From: an uncultured Bacteroidaceae bacterium
GTDB lineage: Bacteria > Bacteroidota > Bacteroidia > Bacteroidales > Bacteroidaceae
DNA length: 45,993 bases
Assembly: GCA_905234745.1 (NCBI GenBank)
Contig: CAJOJD010000005.1
Span: 1-45,993 of the forward strand
Direction of reading: 5' to 3'
In this document: positions 7,368 to 16,241 of the stretch, in pieces
Layout of the letters: every line of letters starts with the position of its first letter
Position numbering within the stretch: the first letter of the stretch is position 1
Made by a program: the position numbers and the translations under genes
The notes under the pieces: generated by a model
Told to the model about the DNA's origin: nothing
Seen by the model: only the letters and a program-made list of their open reading frames with translations
The model's database searches: none

Positions 7368-8000
7368 TTATTTTCCCCATTCGGACGGATTCTGCCGCCA
7401 CTCGTTAAGAGTCTGTAGATGTTCTACCTTGATGTAGCCGGATGTAACTGCCGTTTCCAGCATTGCGGGATAGTCAGTCAGGGTGGAGAGTTTTACTCCG
7501 GCTTTCTGGAAAGCCTCCTCGGCTACGGGGAATCCGTAGGTAAAGGATGCAACCATACCTACCACTTCACAGCCGGCGTTACGAATCGCTTCGACTGCCT
7601 TGAGGCTGCTGAGACCGGTGGATACCAGATCCTCAACTACCATTACACGGCTTCCCGGCTCAAGATAACCCTCTATCAGATTGGCCAGTCCGTGATCCTT
7701 GGGTGCCGAACGTACGTATACGAAAGGCTTGCCCATGCGGTCTGCTACAAGTGCACCTTGTGCTATTGCGCCGGTAGCCACTCCTGCTATCACGTCAAAA
7801 TCGGGGAAATCACGGGTTATCACGTTGCAGAGAGAGTCACGTACCAGAGTTCTTACCTCGGGAAAAGAGAGAGCCTTACGGTTGTCGCAGTAGAAAGGGG
7901 AATGCCATCCCGATGCCCAAGTGAAGGGTGCATCCGGCTGAACTTTGACGGCCTCTATACGCAGCAGCTCGCGGGCTACCTGAGTCTTGATGTTGTCCAT
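7368..8000 (-). CDS. pyrE: Orotate phosphoribosyltransferase
   Basis: This 210-residue enzyme joins orotate and PRPP to form OMP in pyrimidine synthesis. The PRPP-binding loop is clear (VMVVEDLVSTGLSSLKAV). FDVIAGVATGAIAQGALVAD and the flexible-loop region RSAPKDHGL are also present. The start at 8000 (MDNIKTQVARELL) gives the usual length. A start 32 codons upstream lies across the predicted promoter and is rejected. It is first in a four-gene operon. Confidence 0.96.
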   Translation of the reverse strand: MDNIKTQVARELLRIEAVKVQPDAPFTWASGWHSPFYCDNRKALSFPEVRTLVRDSLCNVITRDFPDFDVIAGVATGAIAQGALVADRMGKPFVYVRSAPKDHGLANLIEGYLEPGSRVMVVEDLVSTGLSSLKAVEAIRNAGCEVVGMVASFTYGFPVAEEAFQKAGVKLSTLTDYPAMLETAVTSGYIKVEHLQTLNEWRQNPSEWGK

Positions 8001-8032
8001 AATATGCTGTTTGTTTTCTGTTTTCTGTGCCG

Positions 8033-8064
8033 CGAAGTTACTAAATAATGGCTGATATGCCCAA
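8033..8064 (-). promoter_or_regulatory. Putative promoter for the pyrE operon
   Basis: The minus strand carries TAACTTCG (8033-8040), one mismatch from TAnnTTTG. TTGG about 20 nt upstream is a weak -33 box. The leader to the ATG at 8000 is about 25 nt. Confidence 0.4.
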
Positions 8065-8114
8065 TCTTTAATATAAAACAACATTATTACACACACCCCT
8101 ACGGATTTTGTTGC

Positions 8115-8122
8115 TAAATTTG
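8115..8122 (+). promoter_or_regulatory. -7 box for the envelope gene run
   Basis: TAAATTTG matches TAnnTTTG and lies 27 nt before the ATG at 8150. No clear TTTG is visible at -33, so the site may need an activator or be weak. Confidence 0.45.
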
Positions 8123-8149
8123 CGCGGTAAATAACATTAAGTATAGACG

Positions 8150-9490
8150 ATGAGAGGCCGTTACATATTGATGCTGGCAGCGCTGTTGTCCTGTGTTTCC
8201 TGTTTGAAAGATGACAATTCGTACAAAACGCCGCAGGCAGCCATAACCTCGTTTACCATAGGCTACTATAATGTCCGTTTCCAGGAAAGGAACATTCAAG
8301 GCAATGATACGTTGGTCTACATCCGTGAAGGAGGCGTGATGTACCCCATGACCATTGATCAGGTGAACAACCGGATCTTCAACGTTGATTCCATGGCATA
8401 CGGTTCGCAACTTTCCAAAGTCACGAGCAGTGTATACGGAACCGGAACGGTAGGCTACAAATACCTGGACGATCCTGAAACCACCTATCTGTGGAGTGCT
8501 TCAGATTCCATTGACTTTACCCGCAAGCTCCAGTTTGTCATAGCTTCGACTGACGGCAGTTACTCAAGAGCCTATGACATTGAAGTGAATGTAAGGAAGG
8601 TTTTCCCTGATTCACTTTTATGGACTGGCCGCGATACCGTCGGATTCCCCGTCCTGTCCGGTCCTGCATCGGCCGTAAGGAATGACTCGATATTCTGTTT
8701 CGGAACAGATACGGCAGGTACGCCTTCTGTCTCATACCGCAGCATTTCAGGCAGCGGTTGGAACGGAGCCAATCCGTTGACGGGACTGACAGCCGATGGC
8801 TGGAGTCACAGGATCACCGTTTGCAACGGATTGTTCTATACCGTTTGCGGAGGTTCCCTTTACGGTTCGTCCGATGCCCTTAACTGGAATTCCGTAAAAT
8901 CCGGAATCAAAAGCGTGATAGTCTCATCAGAGGATTATGGAGAGTTGTGGGCAGTCAGCCAGGACAGCAATATCATCAAGTCTCAGGATATGACTGAGTG
9001 GACAACCGTCCAGAGCCTGCCCGAAGGCTTCCCTGACTCGGCTGCCGTGATGTTCAGCTATCCGCTTGCCACGAATACGTCGTTGAAAAGGTCGGTTATT
9101 GCCGGTCTGACCGATGACACCGTATATGCATCGGTGTGGACCATCCTGACAGGCGATACGCTTTGGACAAGTGTGGATGCTCCCGCCAACGCCGATCTGC
9201 GCCTTAAGGCCTGCGGCAGTCTTTCCGTGATAAGATATGACGAATCACTGTTCAGTCTGGCCCAGGGACTTGACGGTTTCAGACAGTCCATTGATAACGG
9301 AATCACCTGGTATTGGTGTGATTCATATGCCGAGGATTACTCGTCATGGAACCGTTACATGCAACTGCCTTCGGCACTCAAGGGATACGAATCAGGCTTT
9401 ACTGCCGCTACCGACAGTAAAGGCTATATCTGGATAATGACCGATAACGGCGGAGTCTGGCGCGGTGCCATCAGCCGTTTGAAGAAATGA
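8150..9490 (+). CDS. DUF6242-like lipoprotein
   Basis: This 446-residue protein has a lipobox (LSCVS then C19). An N-terminal domain of about 150 residues (ITSFTIGYYNVRFQ) is followed by a repeat-bearing region. There WTGRDTVGFPVLSG, SRSGWN-type turns and NGLFYTVCGGSLYGSSDALNW look like beta-propeller blades that monitor exposed sugars or proteins. It resembles the Bacteroidales lipoprotein family DUF6242; the name is from memory and not verified. It is 7 nt from the next gene, a predicted outer-membrane protein, and may share a transcript with uppS and bamA. The function is unknown. Confidence 0.6.
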   Translation: MRGRYILMLAALLSCVSCLKDDNSYKTPQAAITSFTIGYYNVRFQERNIQGNDTLVYIREGGVMYPMTIDQVNNRIFNVDSMAYGSQLSKVTSSVYGTGTVGYKYLDDPETTYLWSASDSIDFTRKLQFVIASTDGSYSRAYDIEVNVRKVFPDSLLWTGRDTVGFPVLSGPASAVRNDSIFCFGTDTAGTPSVSYRSISGSGWNGANPLTGLTADGWSHRITVCNGLFYTVCGGSLYGSSDALNWNSVKSGIKSVIVSSEDYGELWAVSQDSNIIKSQDMTEWTTVQSLPEGFPDSAAVMFSYPLATNTSLKRSVIAGLTDDTVYASVWTILTGDTLWTSVDAPANADLRLKACGSLSVIRYDESLFSLAQGLDGFRQSIDNGITWYWCDSYAEDYSSWNRYMQLPSALKGYESGFTAATDSKGYIWIMTDNGGVWRGAISRLKK

Positions 9491-9497
9491 GATAGTT

Positions 9498-10190
9498 ATG
9501 ATTAAGAGACTGCAGATCCTGACTTTGGCTCTCCTGCTTCCGCTATGTAACCATGCGGCAGCCCAGGAGGATGGCTATATGATGGAGATTGGCCTTGGAG
9601 GAGGCGGCAGTTTCTATATGGGCGATGTCAATACCAGGCTTTACAACAACACCAACGGAGTGTTTTCTGTCCTGGCAAGATACAATGTGAATCCCAGATT
9701 CTCACTCAAAGCCGATCTTGCTGCAGCAGGCATATCGGGCAGTACCGACAACGCTTACGGAGTCCTGCCGGGTGACAGGCTTGAGTTCAGCAGGACCGTA
9801 TATGATTTCGGAGTACAGATGGAGTGGGGGTTCTGCGGTTATGGTATGGAAGGCTGGAACGGAAACCACCGTCTGGCACCTTACGGGTTGCTGGGTATAG
9901 GCGTTACGTTCGCACCCAAGCCTGTCCAGAATGATTTTGCAGCTAATTTCCCCGTTGGAATGGGTATAAGATACAAACTGTCGGAAAGGGTCAACATAGG
10001 TCTTGAGTGGACAATGAGGTTTTCCACATCGGACCGTCTGGATGTGACCAGGGATTACAGTCCCGTGCTTGAGGACCCGTTCATGATCAGGGGAAAAGGA
10101 ATAAAGAACAAGGACAGTTACAGTTTCACTATGCTGTACGTTACATTTGACGTATTCAAACGTCCTTGTCATTGTGATGACGAACAATAA
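9498..10190 (+). CDS. DUF6089-like outer-membrane beta-barrel protein
   Basis: This 230-residue protein has a signal peptide ending AAAQEDG. The mature part has alternating amphipathic strands: EIGLGGGGSFYMGDVNTRL, FSLKADLAAAGISG and RVNIGLEWTMRFS. It ends in a cysteine-containing tail (RPCHCDDEQ) after the last strand (TMLYVTFDVF). This fits an eight- to ten-strand beta-barrel of the DUF6089 family, which is commonly found just upstream of uppS and bamA in Bacteroidales. Its role is unknown; the location suggests envelope biogenesis. It is 6 nt before uppS. Confidence 0.75.
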   Translation: MIKRLQILTLALLLPLCNHAAAQEDGYMMEIGLGGGGSFYMGDVNTRLYNNTNGVFSVLARYNVNPRFSLKADLAAAGISGSTDNAYGVLPGDRLEFSRTVYDFGVQMEWGFCGYGMEGWNGNHRLAPYGLLGIGVTFAPKPVQNDFAANFPVGMGIRYKLSERVNIGLEWTMRFSTSDRLDVTRDYSPVLEDPFMIRGKGIKNKDSYSFTMLYVTFDVFKRPCHCDDEQ

Positions 10191-10196
10191 ACAGAG

Positions 10197-10955
10197 ATGA
10201 CATATCAGGAACAGTTGGACAAGAGCCGGATACCGCAGCATGTAGCCATCATCATGGATGGCAACGGCCGTTGGGCTGAGCAGCAGGGCAAGCAGCGTAC
10301 TGAAGGCCATATCCGTGGAGTCGAGGTGGTTCGCAAGATTATGGAGAATGCCGTCGAACTGGGCATCAAATACCTTACGCTCTACACATTCTCCACAGAG
10401 AACTGGAACCGTCCCGAACAGGAGGTAACCGCTCTCATGGGGCTTTTGTTCAAGAACATTGAGGAGGATGTCTTCATAAAGAACCAGGTCCGTTTCCGCG
10501 TGATAGGTGACATAGAGAGACTTCCGGCTCCGATACAGGTCAAACTGAACGAGTGCATAGAGCACACGAAGGACTTTGACCGTTCCTGCATGGTGCTGGC
10601 GTTGAGCTACTCTTCCCGCTGGGAGATAACCCGCGCAGCCAGGATCCTGGCCGATAAAGCCGCCAAAGGAGAGTTGTCACCTTCTGAAATTGATGAGAAT
10701 ATGGTTTCGGCAAGCATGACCACCAGTTTCATGCCCGATCCCGACCTGCTCATACGTACGGGCGGAGAGATAAGGCTGAGCAACTACCTGTTGTGGCAGT
10801 CGGCTTACACCGAACTCTATTTCTGTGATACTTACTGGCCCGATTTCAATATGGAGGAACTCTGCAAGGCCATTTATGTCTACCAGCAGCGCGAACGCCG
10901 TTTCGGCAAGACCGGTGCCCAGGTGGCCGGACAGAAACAGAACAAGACCGAATGA
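10197..10955 (+). CDS. uppS: Isoprenyl transferase (undecaprenyl diphosphate synthase)
   Basis: This 252-residue cis-prenyltransferase makes the C55 lipid carrier used for peptidoglycan and surface glycans. Signatures are [14 protein letters not shown] with catalytic Asp21 and, near the C-terminus, [20 protein letters not shown] followed by AYTELYF. Length is normal. Its end overlaps the bamA start by 4 nt (ATGA), so the two are translationally coupled. It works at the inner face of the inner membrane. Confidence 0.97.
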   Translation: MTYQEQLDKSRIPQHVAIIMDGNGRWAEQQGKQRTEGHIRGVEVVRKIMENAVELGIKYLTLYTFSTENWNRPEQEVTALMGLLFKNIEEDVFIKNQVRFRVIGDIERLPAPIQVKLNECIEHTKDFDRSCMVLALSYSSRWEITRAARILADKAAKGELSPSEIDENMVSASMTTSFMPDPDLLIRTGGEIRLSNYLLWQSAYTELYFCDTYWPDFNMEELCKAIYVYQQRERRFGKTGAQVAGQKQNKTE

Positions 10956-13606
10956 AGATGAAGTTGAGATTAAGACATATCATTGCACTGTCATTGCTGG
11001 CATTCCCGGGACAGCCCGTATCGGCCCAGACCGAGGAACCGGCAGGACAGGACAATCCCGTTATTCTCTATTCCGGTACAGCCCCAAGGTATGAGATTGC
11101 CGATATCGTTGTTACCGGTATTGATGAAAACAACCACAAGACCCTGCTGAAGCTTTCAGGCCTTTCCGTCGGCCAGCGTGTCGCAGTGCCCGGTCCTGAC
11201 ATTACCGAGGCCATGAAGCGTCTGTGGAGCACCGGTCTTTTTGCCAATGTAAAGATCCGTGCCCTCAGGACATCGGGTGACAAGATATGGCTGGAGTTTT
11301 TCATTGAGCAGAACCCCAAGATCAAGGAGGTGGTTTTCCATGGCGTACGCAAGGGAGAGGCATCGGAGTTGGAGGACAAGATAGGTATGTTCCCGGGCAG
11401 CCAGATAACCCAGAACGGACTGAACCGCTCTGAGAAACTCATACGCAAGTATTATGACGAGAAGGGATTCAAGGATGCCGAAGTCAGGGTACAGCAACGC
11501 TCCGAGCCCGATGAGGACGGTCTTGCATATGTTGATGTGTATATCGACAAGAAGGAGAAGGTGAAGGTTCGTACCATTCATCTGGAAGGAAACGAGGCTC
11601 TTTCTGAGAAACGCATCAAGAGAATCATGAAAAAGACCAATGAAAAGGGTAAACTCAGTGAATTCTTCCGTACCAAGAAGTTCGTGAACGAGGAGTATGA
11701 GGGCGATAAGGACAAGATTCTTAGTAAGTACAGTGAAATGGGTTACCGTGACGCCGTGATCCTTCTTGACAGTGTCTCCTCTAACCGTGATGACAATACC
11801 GTTGACGTATGGCTGAGTTTTGAAGAAGGCGGAAAGTATTTTATCCGTAACATCAACTGGGTGGGCAATACCGTCTACAACAGCGACCAGCTTTCGGTAA
11901 TGCTGGACATGAAGAAAGGTGATGTCTACAACCAGAAGAAACTGGACCAGCGCACCAAGGAAGATGAGGATGCCATAGGAAAGATGTACTACAACCAGGG
12001 ATACGTAATGTTCCAGATCAGACCGGTCGAAGCCAATGTGATCGGTGACTCCATTGACCTGGAGATGCGTATTGAAGAGGGTCCCCAGGCATCTATCAAC
12101 CGCGTGATGATTCACGGAAACGACCGTGTTTATGAGAATGTGGTTCGCCGTGAGCTTTATACCCGTCCTGGTGACATATTCTCATATGACAACTTTGAAC
12201 GCTCATACCGTGCCATCGCGAACATGGGTCATTTCGAGCAGACTGCGATCAATCCCGACGTTGTTCCTGACCCGTCGAGCGGAACCGTTGACATTGACTG
12301 GCAGCTTGAAAGCAAGGGTAACGACCAGGTTGAACTCTCCATGGGTTGGGGTCAGACAGGCGTAATAGGCCGAGTGGCTCTGAAACTGACCAATTTCAGT
12401 ATGTACAACCTTTTCCACAAGAGTGACAACTACCGTATGTTCATACCTCAGGGTGACGGACAGACTCTATCCATAAGCGGTCAGACAAACGGCCGATACT
12501 ACCAGTCTTACAGCGTATCATTCCTGGAGCCGTGGCTTGGCGGCAAACGACCCAATTCACTTTCAGTGGGTGTGTTCTTCTCCAAGCAGACCGACATAAG
12601 CAGCAACTACTATAATTCCGCATATTACCAGAACATGTACAACTACATGTACGGCTACGGCAATTACTACGGAAACTACGGTTACGGTGGCTACTACAAC
12701 AACTACGAGTCCTATTACGATCCCGACAAGTATATCACCATGCTGGGAGCAAGTGTGGGATGGGGTACGCGTCTGCACTGGCCCGATGACTATTTCACCT
12801 TCTACACGGAACTGTCATACACCCGTTACAAACTCAAGCATTGGGATTACTTCCTTATCAATAACGGAACCTGCAATAACATAAACCTTGGTTTCACCCT
12901 GAGCAGGAGCACCATTGACCATCCTTATTTCCCGCGCACCGGATCTGAATTCGCGTTCTCGGCATACTTCACTCCTCCTTACTCATTGTGGGACGGAATA
13001 GATTACAAGAACCTGGCAGCCGATCAGACATCGGCCACATATCAGGATGAGTTGCGCCAGAAACACAAATGGATTGAGTATAACAAGTGGAAGTTCCGCA
13101 GCCGTACATACACGTCCTTAACAAACGGTGTAAAGAAACGTCTGGTTCTTATGACGAGGTTTGACATAGGATTGCTCGGTCACTACAACAAGTACAAGAA
13201 GTCTCCGTTCGAGACATTCATGGTGGGTGGTGACGGTATGAGCGGCGGTTCATATACCTATGCAACCGAGATTGTGGGCTTGCGCGGTTATGACAACGGA
13301 GCTCTGACTCCATACTCCGACGGTTATGCCTACACCCGTATGGCTGCGGAATTGCGTTACCCGCTGCTATTTGAGAACTCCACCATCATATATGCACTTG
13401 CATTCGTCGAGGGTGGTAATGCATGGAACAAGATCAGCAAGTTCAACCCGTTTGACCTGAAGCGTTCGGCCGGAGCCGGTGTCCGTGTATTCCTGCCGAT
13501 GATAGGTATGATGGGTATTGACTGGGCTTACGGATTCGATCCAATCAACGGTTCAAGGCAGTACGGAGGCAGTCAGGTACACTTCGTCTTGGGCCAGGAA
13601 TTTTAA
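10952..13606 (+). CDS. bamA: Outer membrane protein assembly factor BamA
   Basis: This 884-residue Omp85 protein inserts beta-barrels into the outer membrane. The signal peptide ends at VSAQ. Several POTRA domains follow (for example [34 protein letters not shown] and [18 protein letters not shown]) up to about residue 430. A C-terminal barrel then ends in FVLGQEF with a terminal aromatic. The conserved L6-loop motif appears as LRGYDNG. Residues about 551-590 form an unusual Tyr/Asn/Gly-rich insert in an outward-facing loop. It is followed by three Skp genes that supply chaperoned substrates. Confidence 0.97.
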   Translation: MKMKLRLRHIIALSLLAFPGQPVSAQTEEPAGQDNPVILYSGTAPRYEIADIVVTGIDENNHKTLLKLSGLSVGQRVAVPGPDITEAMKRLWSTGLFANVKIRALRTSGDKIWLEFFIEQNPKIKEVVFHGVRKGEASELEDKIGMFPGSQITQNGLNRSEKLIRKYYDEKGFKDAEVRVQQRSEPDEDGLAYVDVYIDKKEKVKVRTIHLEGNEALSEKRIKRIMKKTNEKGKLSEFFRTKKFVNEEYEGDKDKILSKYSEMGYRDAVILLDSVSSNRDDNTVDVWLSFEEGGKYFIRNINWVGNTVYNSDQLSVMLDMKKGDVYNQKKLDQRTKEDEDAIGKMYYNQGYVMFQIRPVEANVIGDSIDLEMRIEEGPQASINRVMIHGNDRVYENVVRRELYTRPGDIFSYDNFERSYRAIANMGHFEQTAINPDVVPDPSSGTVDIDWQLESKGNDQVELSMGWGQTGVIGRVALKLTNFSMYNLFHKSDNYRMFIPQGDGQTLSISGQTNGRYYQSYSVSFLEPWLGGKRPNSLSVGVFFSKQTDISSNYYNSAYYQNMYNYMYGYGNYYGNYGYGGYYNNYESYYDPDKYITMLGASVGWGTRLHWPDDYFTFYTELSYTRYKLKHWDYFLINNGTCNNINLGFTLSRSTIDHPYFPRTGSEFAFSAYFTPPYSLWDGIDYKNLAADQTSATYQDELRQKHKWIEYNKWKFRSRTYTSLTNGVKKRLVLMTRFDIGLLGHYNKYKKSPFETFMVGGDGMSGGSYTYATEIVGLRGYDNGALTPYSDGYAYTRMAAELRYPLLFENSTIIYALAFVEGGNAWNKISKFNPFDLKRSAGAGVRVFLPMIGMMGIDWAYGFDPINGSRQYGGSQVHFVLGQEF

Positions 13607-13662
13607 CCTGACGTGACAAACTGATATAATATAGGTAGAACAACACTGTAAAAAATACGATT

Positions 13663-14178
13663 ATGAAAAAGTCATTATCAATCGCAGCAATGTTGCTGCT
13701 TGTTTGCATCAGCGCCGGTGCACAGAAGTTTGCATTGGTAGACATGGAGTATATCCTCAACAGGATTCCCGCATATGAGCGCGCCAATGAGCAGCTCAAC
13801 CAGTTCTCAAAACGTTGGCAGGCTGAGGTCGAGGCCCTGAACCTTGAGGCTCAGACTTTATACAAGAACTACCAGAACGAGGCTCTCTTCCTTTCCGAGG
13901 AGCAGAAAGCCAAGAAGGAGGATGAGATTGTAGCCAAGGAGAAACAGGCAAGTGACCTTAAGCGTCAGTATTTCGGCCCCGAGGGCGAACTCTACAAGAA
14001 GCAGGAGAGTCTGATGGCCCCCATTCAGGATGAGATATATGAAGCTATCAAGCAGATCAGCGAGGCAGACGGTTATCAGGTCGTTATAGACCGTTCATCG
14101 GCCAGCAGTATGATATACGCCTCACCCAAGATAGACATCAGCAATGAGGTTCTCAAGAAACTGGGATATTCAAACTAA
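13663..14178 (+). CDS. OmpH/Skp-family periplasmic chaperone (first of three)
   Basis: This 171-residue protein has a signal peptide ending SAGAQ, then FALVDMEYILNRIPAYERAN, which is typical of OmpH/Skp. A long charged coiled coil follows (about residues 45-115, many Glu/Lys/Gln). The C-terminal strand region is YQVVIDRSSASSMIYASPKIDIS. Skp trimers hold unfolded outer-membrane proteins on their way to BamA. It lies 56 nt after bamA and is part of a three-gene tandem array. Confidence 0.92.
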   Translation: MKKSLSIAAMLLLVCISAGAQKFALVDMEYILNRIPAYERANEQLNQFSKRWQAEVEALNLEAQTLYKNYQNEALFLSEEQKAKKEDEIVAKEKQASDLKRQYFGPEGELYKKQESLMAPIQDEIYEAIKQISEADGYQVVIDRSSASSMIYASPKIDISNEVLKKLGYSN

Positions 14179-14183
14179 TTGCA

Positions 14184-14191
14184 TATCTTTG
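14184..14191 (+). promoter_or_regulatory. Possible -7 box before the second skp gene
   Basis: TATCTTTG matches TAnnTTTG, 39 nt before the ATG at 14231. No clear -33 box is visible, so an internal promoter is only possible. Confidence 0.3.
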
Positions 14192-14230
14192 CTGACCCGT
14201 TATTAACTCAGAAACAAAAACAATTACGAT

Positions 14231-14734
14231 ATGAAAAAGACTATTATCATTGCCCTGATGGCAATACTGCCCTTGGGCGTTTTCGCACAGAAGTTCGGTC
14301 ACATCAATTCAGCTGACATAATTCCTTTGATGACTGAGTACAAATCCGCACAGGCAGAGTTGGAGGATCTTCAGAAGCAGTATATGGAGGAGCTCAACTA
14401 CATGCAGACCGAGTATCAGAAGAAAGAGGATGATTATATGACAAACCGTGAGACCATGCCGGAGAGCATCCGTACCCGCAGGGAGGAGGAACTCGGTGAG
14501 AGTCAGAGAAAGATCAGCCAGTATTATCAGGACTGCCAGGTTAATCTGGAGCAGAAACAGATGGAGCTGATGAACGGCATCAACACCAAACTCCAGAAGG
14601 CTATCCAGTCAGTAGGTGAGGAGGGTGCATATGTATGCATTTTCGATATCGCAGGCGGCACGGTACCTTTCGTAAGTTCAACTCTGACAACCGATGTTAC
14701 CGAGACCGTAAAGGGCAAACTCGGAATCAAGTAA
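14231..14734 (+). CDS. OmpH/Skp-family periplasmic chaperone (second of three)
   Basis: This 167-residue protein has a signal peptide ending GVFAQ, then KFGHINSADIIPLMTEYKSA. A long coiled coil follows (EELNYMQTEYQKKEDDYM onward). It ends in a domain with YVCIFDIAGGTVPFVSS and TETVKGKLGIK. It is clearly paralogous to its neighbours but divergent in sequence. The gene is 52 nt after the first copy. Confidence 0.92.
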   Translation: MKKTIIIALMAILPLGVFAQKFGHINSADIIPLMTEYKSAQAELEDLQKQYMEELNYMQTEYQKKEDDYMTNRETMPESIRTRREEELGESQRKISQYYQDCQVNLEQKQMELMNGINTKLQKAIQSVGEEGAYVCIFDIAGGTVPFVSSTLTTDVTETVKGKLGIK

Positions 14735-14752
14735 TATACTTTACACTATACT

Positions 14753-14790
14753 GTTAAGGGGAACCGGCTTTCTGTCCGATTCCCCTTAAC
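14753..14790 (+). other. Intercistronic stem-loop between the second and third skp genes
   Basis: GTTAAGGGGAA (14753-14763) and TTCCCCTTAAC (14780-14790) form a perfect 11-bp stem, with a further CGG/CCG pairing in the 16-nt loop. There is no T-run, so it looks like an mRNA-stabilising or attenuating hairpin rather than a full terminator. Confidence 0.75.
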
Positions 14791-14813
14791 GGCTAAAAAA
14801 CTAACCCGATATA

Positions 14814-15386
14814 ATGAAAGTCAAAACACTTCTTGCCTTTTTTCTTGCCAATGCCTTCCTTATGCTCTCAGCACAGGAGGGCAAGTTCGGTTATCTGGAT
14901 TTCAACGGTACATTGAGGATAATGCCCGAGTATCTGGAGGCAGAAAAGACCCTAAGGGAGATTCAGTCCGATTACCATGAAGAGATAGAACGGTCCAAAC
15001 GGGAGTTTGAGCGCCAGTATATCGAATTCATGCTGGAACAGGATCATCTGTCAGCCTCGATAGTGGCCAAAAGACAGAAGGAACTGCAACTCCTGATGGA
15101 CAATAACGCCCAGTTCAGAGACAACGTTCAGTTGGAACTCGAAGCCAGACGTGACGAACTGCTGATGCCGCTCAAGAAGAAACTCATGAAAGTGGTATCG
15201 GATGTATGCGTTGAAAAAAATCTGGATTATGTGGTGGATACGGGAAAAGGCACCTATCTTTACATTAACCCGGAAAAGGGAGTCGATCTTACTGACGACG
15301 TATACAGGATACTTGGTATTCAAAGAAAGATTGAATCAGTTGCAGAGGGAGAGCAACCGGTTCTGATTGATGACAAAGAACAATAA
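14814..15386 (+). CDS. OmpH/Skp-family periplasmic chaperone (third of three)
   Basis: This 190-residue protein has a signal peptide ending LMLSAQ, then KFGYLDFNGTLRIMPEYLEA. Coiled coil spans roughly residues 45-120. Its C-terminal domain (LDYVVDTGKGTYLYINPEKG) is followed by an extra acidic tail of about 20 residues (VAEGEQPVLIDDKEQ) that the other two copies lack. It is separated from the second copy by the 14753-14790 hairpin and is 12 nt before murI. Confidence 0.9.
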   Translation: MKVKTLLAFFLANAFLMLSAQEGKFGYLDFNGTLRIMPEYLEAEKTLREIQSDYHEEIERSKREFERQYIEFMLEQDHLSASIVAKRQKELQLLMDNNAQFRDNVQLELEARRDELLMPLKKKLMKVVSDVCVEKNLDYVVDTGKGTYLYINPEKGVDLTDDVYRILGIQRKIESVAEGEQPVLIDDKEQ

Positions 15387-15398
15387 AAAGGCAGAATA

Positions 15399-16241
15399 AT
15401 GAGCAAGATCATCTTGTCCGAAAAGCCCGGTCCCATCGGTATTTTTGATTCGGGATACGGCGGTTTGACCATTCTTAAGCATATTCAGGGCACTATGCCT
15501 GAGTATGATTTCATGTATCTTGGCGACAATGCCCGTACACCCTACGGTACGCGTTCGTTCCAGGTAGTATATGAGTTCACGCTGCAATGCGTCACAAAGC
15601 TTTTCGAGATGGGATGCCATCTGGTTATTCTGGCATGCAATACGGCATCGGCCAAGGCCCTGAGGACAATACAGCAGATAGACCTTCCCCGTCTGGATGC
15701 GACCCGCCGTGTGCTCGGAATTATCCGCCCGACGGTTGAATCCATCGGTGAATTGACGGTTTCCCGTCACGTGGGACTGCTGGCAACGCCGGGTACCGTA
15801 AAGTCCCTGTCTTATCCTCTTGAAATAAACAAACTCTTCCCTGACATTACCGTTACCGGCGAATCATGCCCCATCTGGGTTCCGTTGGTGGAGTCAGGCG
15901 AGTCACAGTCCGATGGAGCTGACTATTTCGTGAAGCAGCATATTGACAACCTGCTCGCCAAGGACAGTGAGATAGACACCATCATCCTGGGATGCACACA
16001 CTACCCGTTGCTTCTGGACAAGATACGCAAGTATGTACCTGAAGGAATCAAGATAGTATCGCAGGGCGAGTATGTGGCATCATCACTGAAAAACTACCTT
16101 GAGCGTCATCCGGAAATGGATGCCCGTTGCACCAAGGGAGCGGCAACCAGCTACTATACAACCGAGTCGCTTGACACTTTCCTGCCAAACGCATCAATCT
16201 TCCTGAACTCGGCAATTGACGCCGATTCAATCACTCTCTGA
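15399..16241 (+). CDS. murI: Glutamate racemase
   Basis: This 280-residue enzyme converts L- to D-glutamate for peptidoglycan. The cofactor-independent racemase motifs are complete: GIFDSGYGGLTIL, YLGDNARTPYGTRS, catalytic Cys80 in LACNTASAKAL and Cys199 in LGCTHYPLLLD. Its start is 12 nt after the third skp gene. Its 3' end overlaps the convergent permease gene by 15 nt. Confidence 0.96.
   Translation: MSKIILSEKPGPIGIFDSGYGGLTILKHIQGTMPEYDFMYLGDNARTPYGTRSFQVVYEFTLQCVTKLFEMGCHLVILACNTASAKALRTIQQIDLPRLDATRRVLGIIRPTVESIGELTVSRHVGLLATPGTVKSLSYPLEINKLFPDITVTGESCPIWVPLVESGESQSDGADYFVKQHIDNLLAKDSEIDTIILGCTHYPLLLDKIRKYVPEGIKIVSQGEYVASSLKNYLERHPEMDARCTKGAATSYYTTESLDTFLPNASIFLNSAIDADSITL

Noticed and set aside
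7419-8048. 209-codon plus-strand open frame opposite pyrE
   Set aside because: Its composition is that of reversed pyrE codons and the minus strand is a certain enzyme.
9702-10565. 287-codon minus-strand open frame across the DUF6089-like gene and uppS
   Set aside because: It spans two clear plus-strand genes and resembles no family, so it is an antisense shadow.
11156-12115. 319-codon minus-strand open frame inside bamA
   Set aside because: It is a shadow of the coding strand of bamA, with no domain, start context or promoter.
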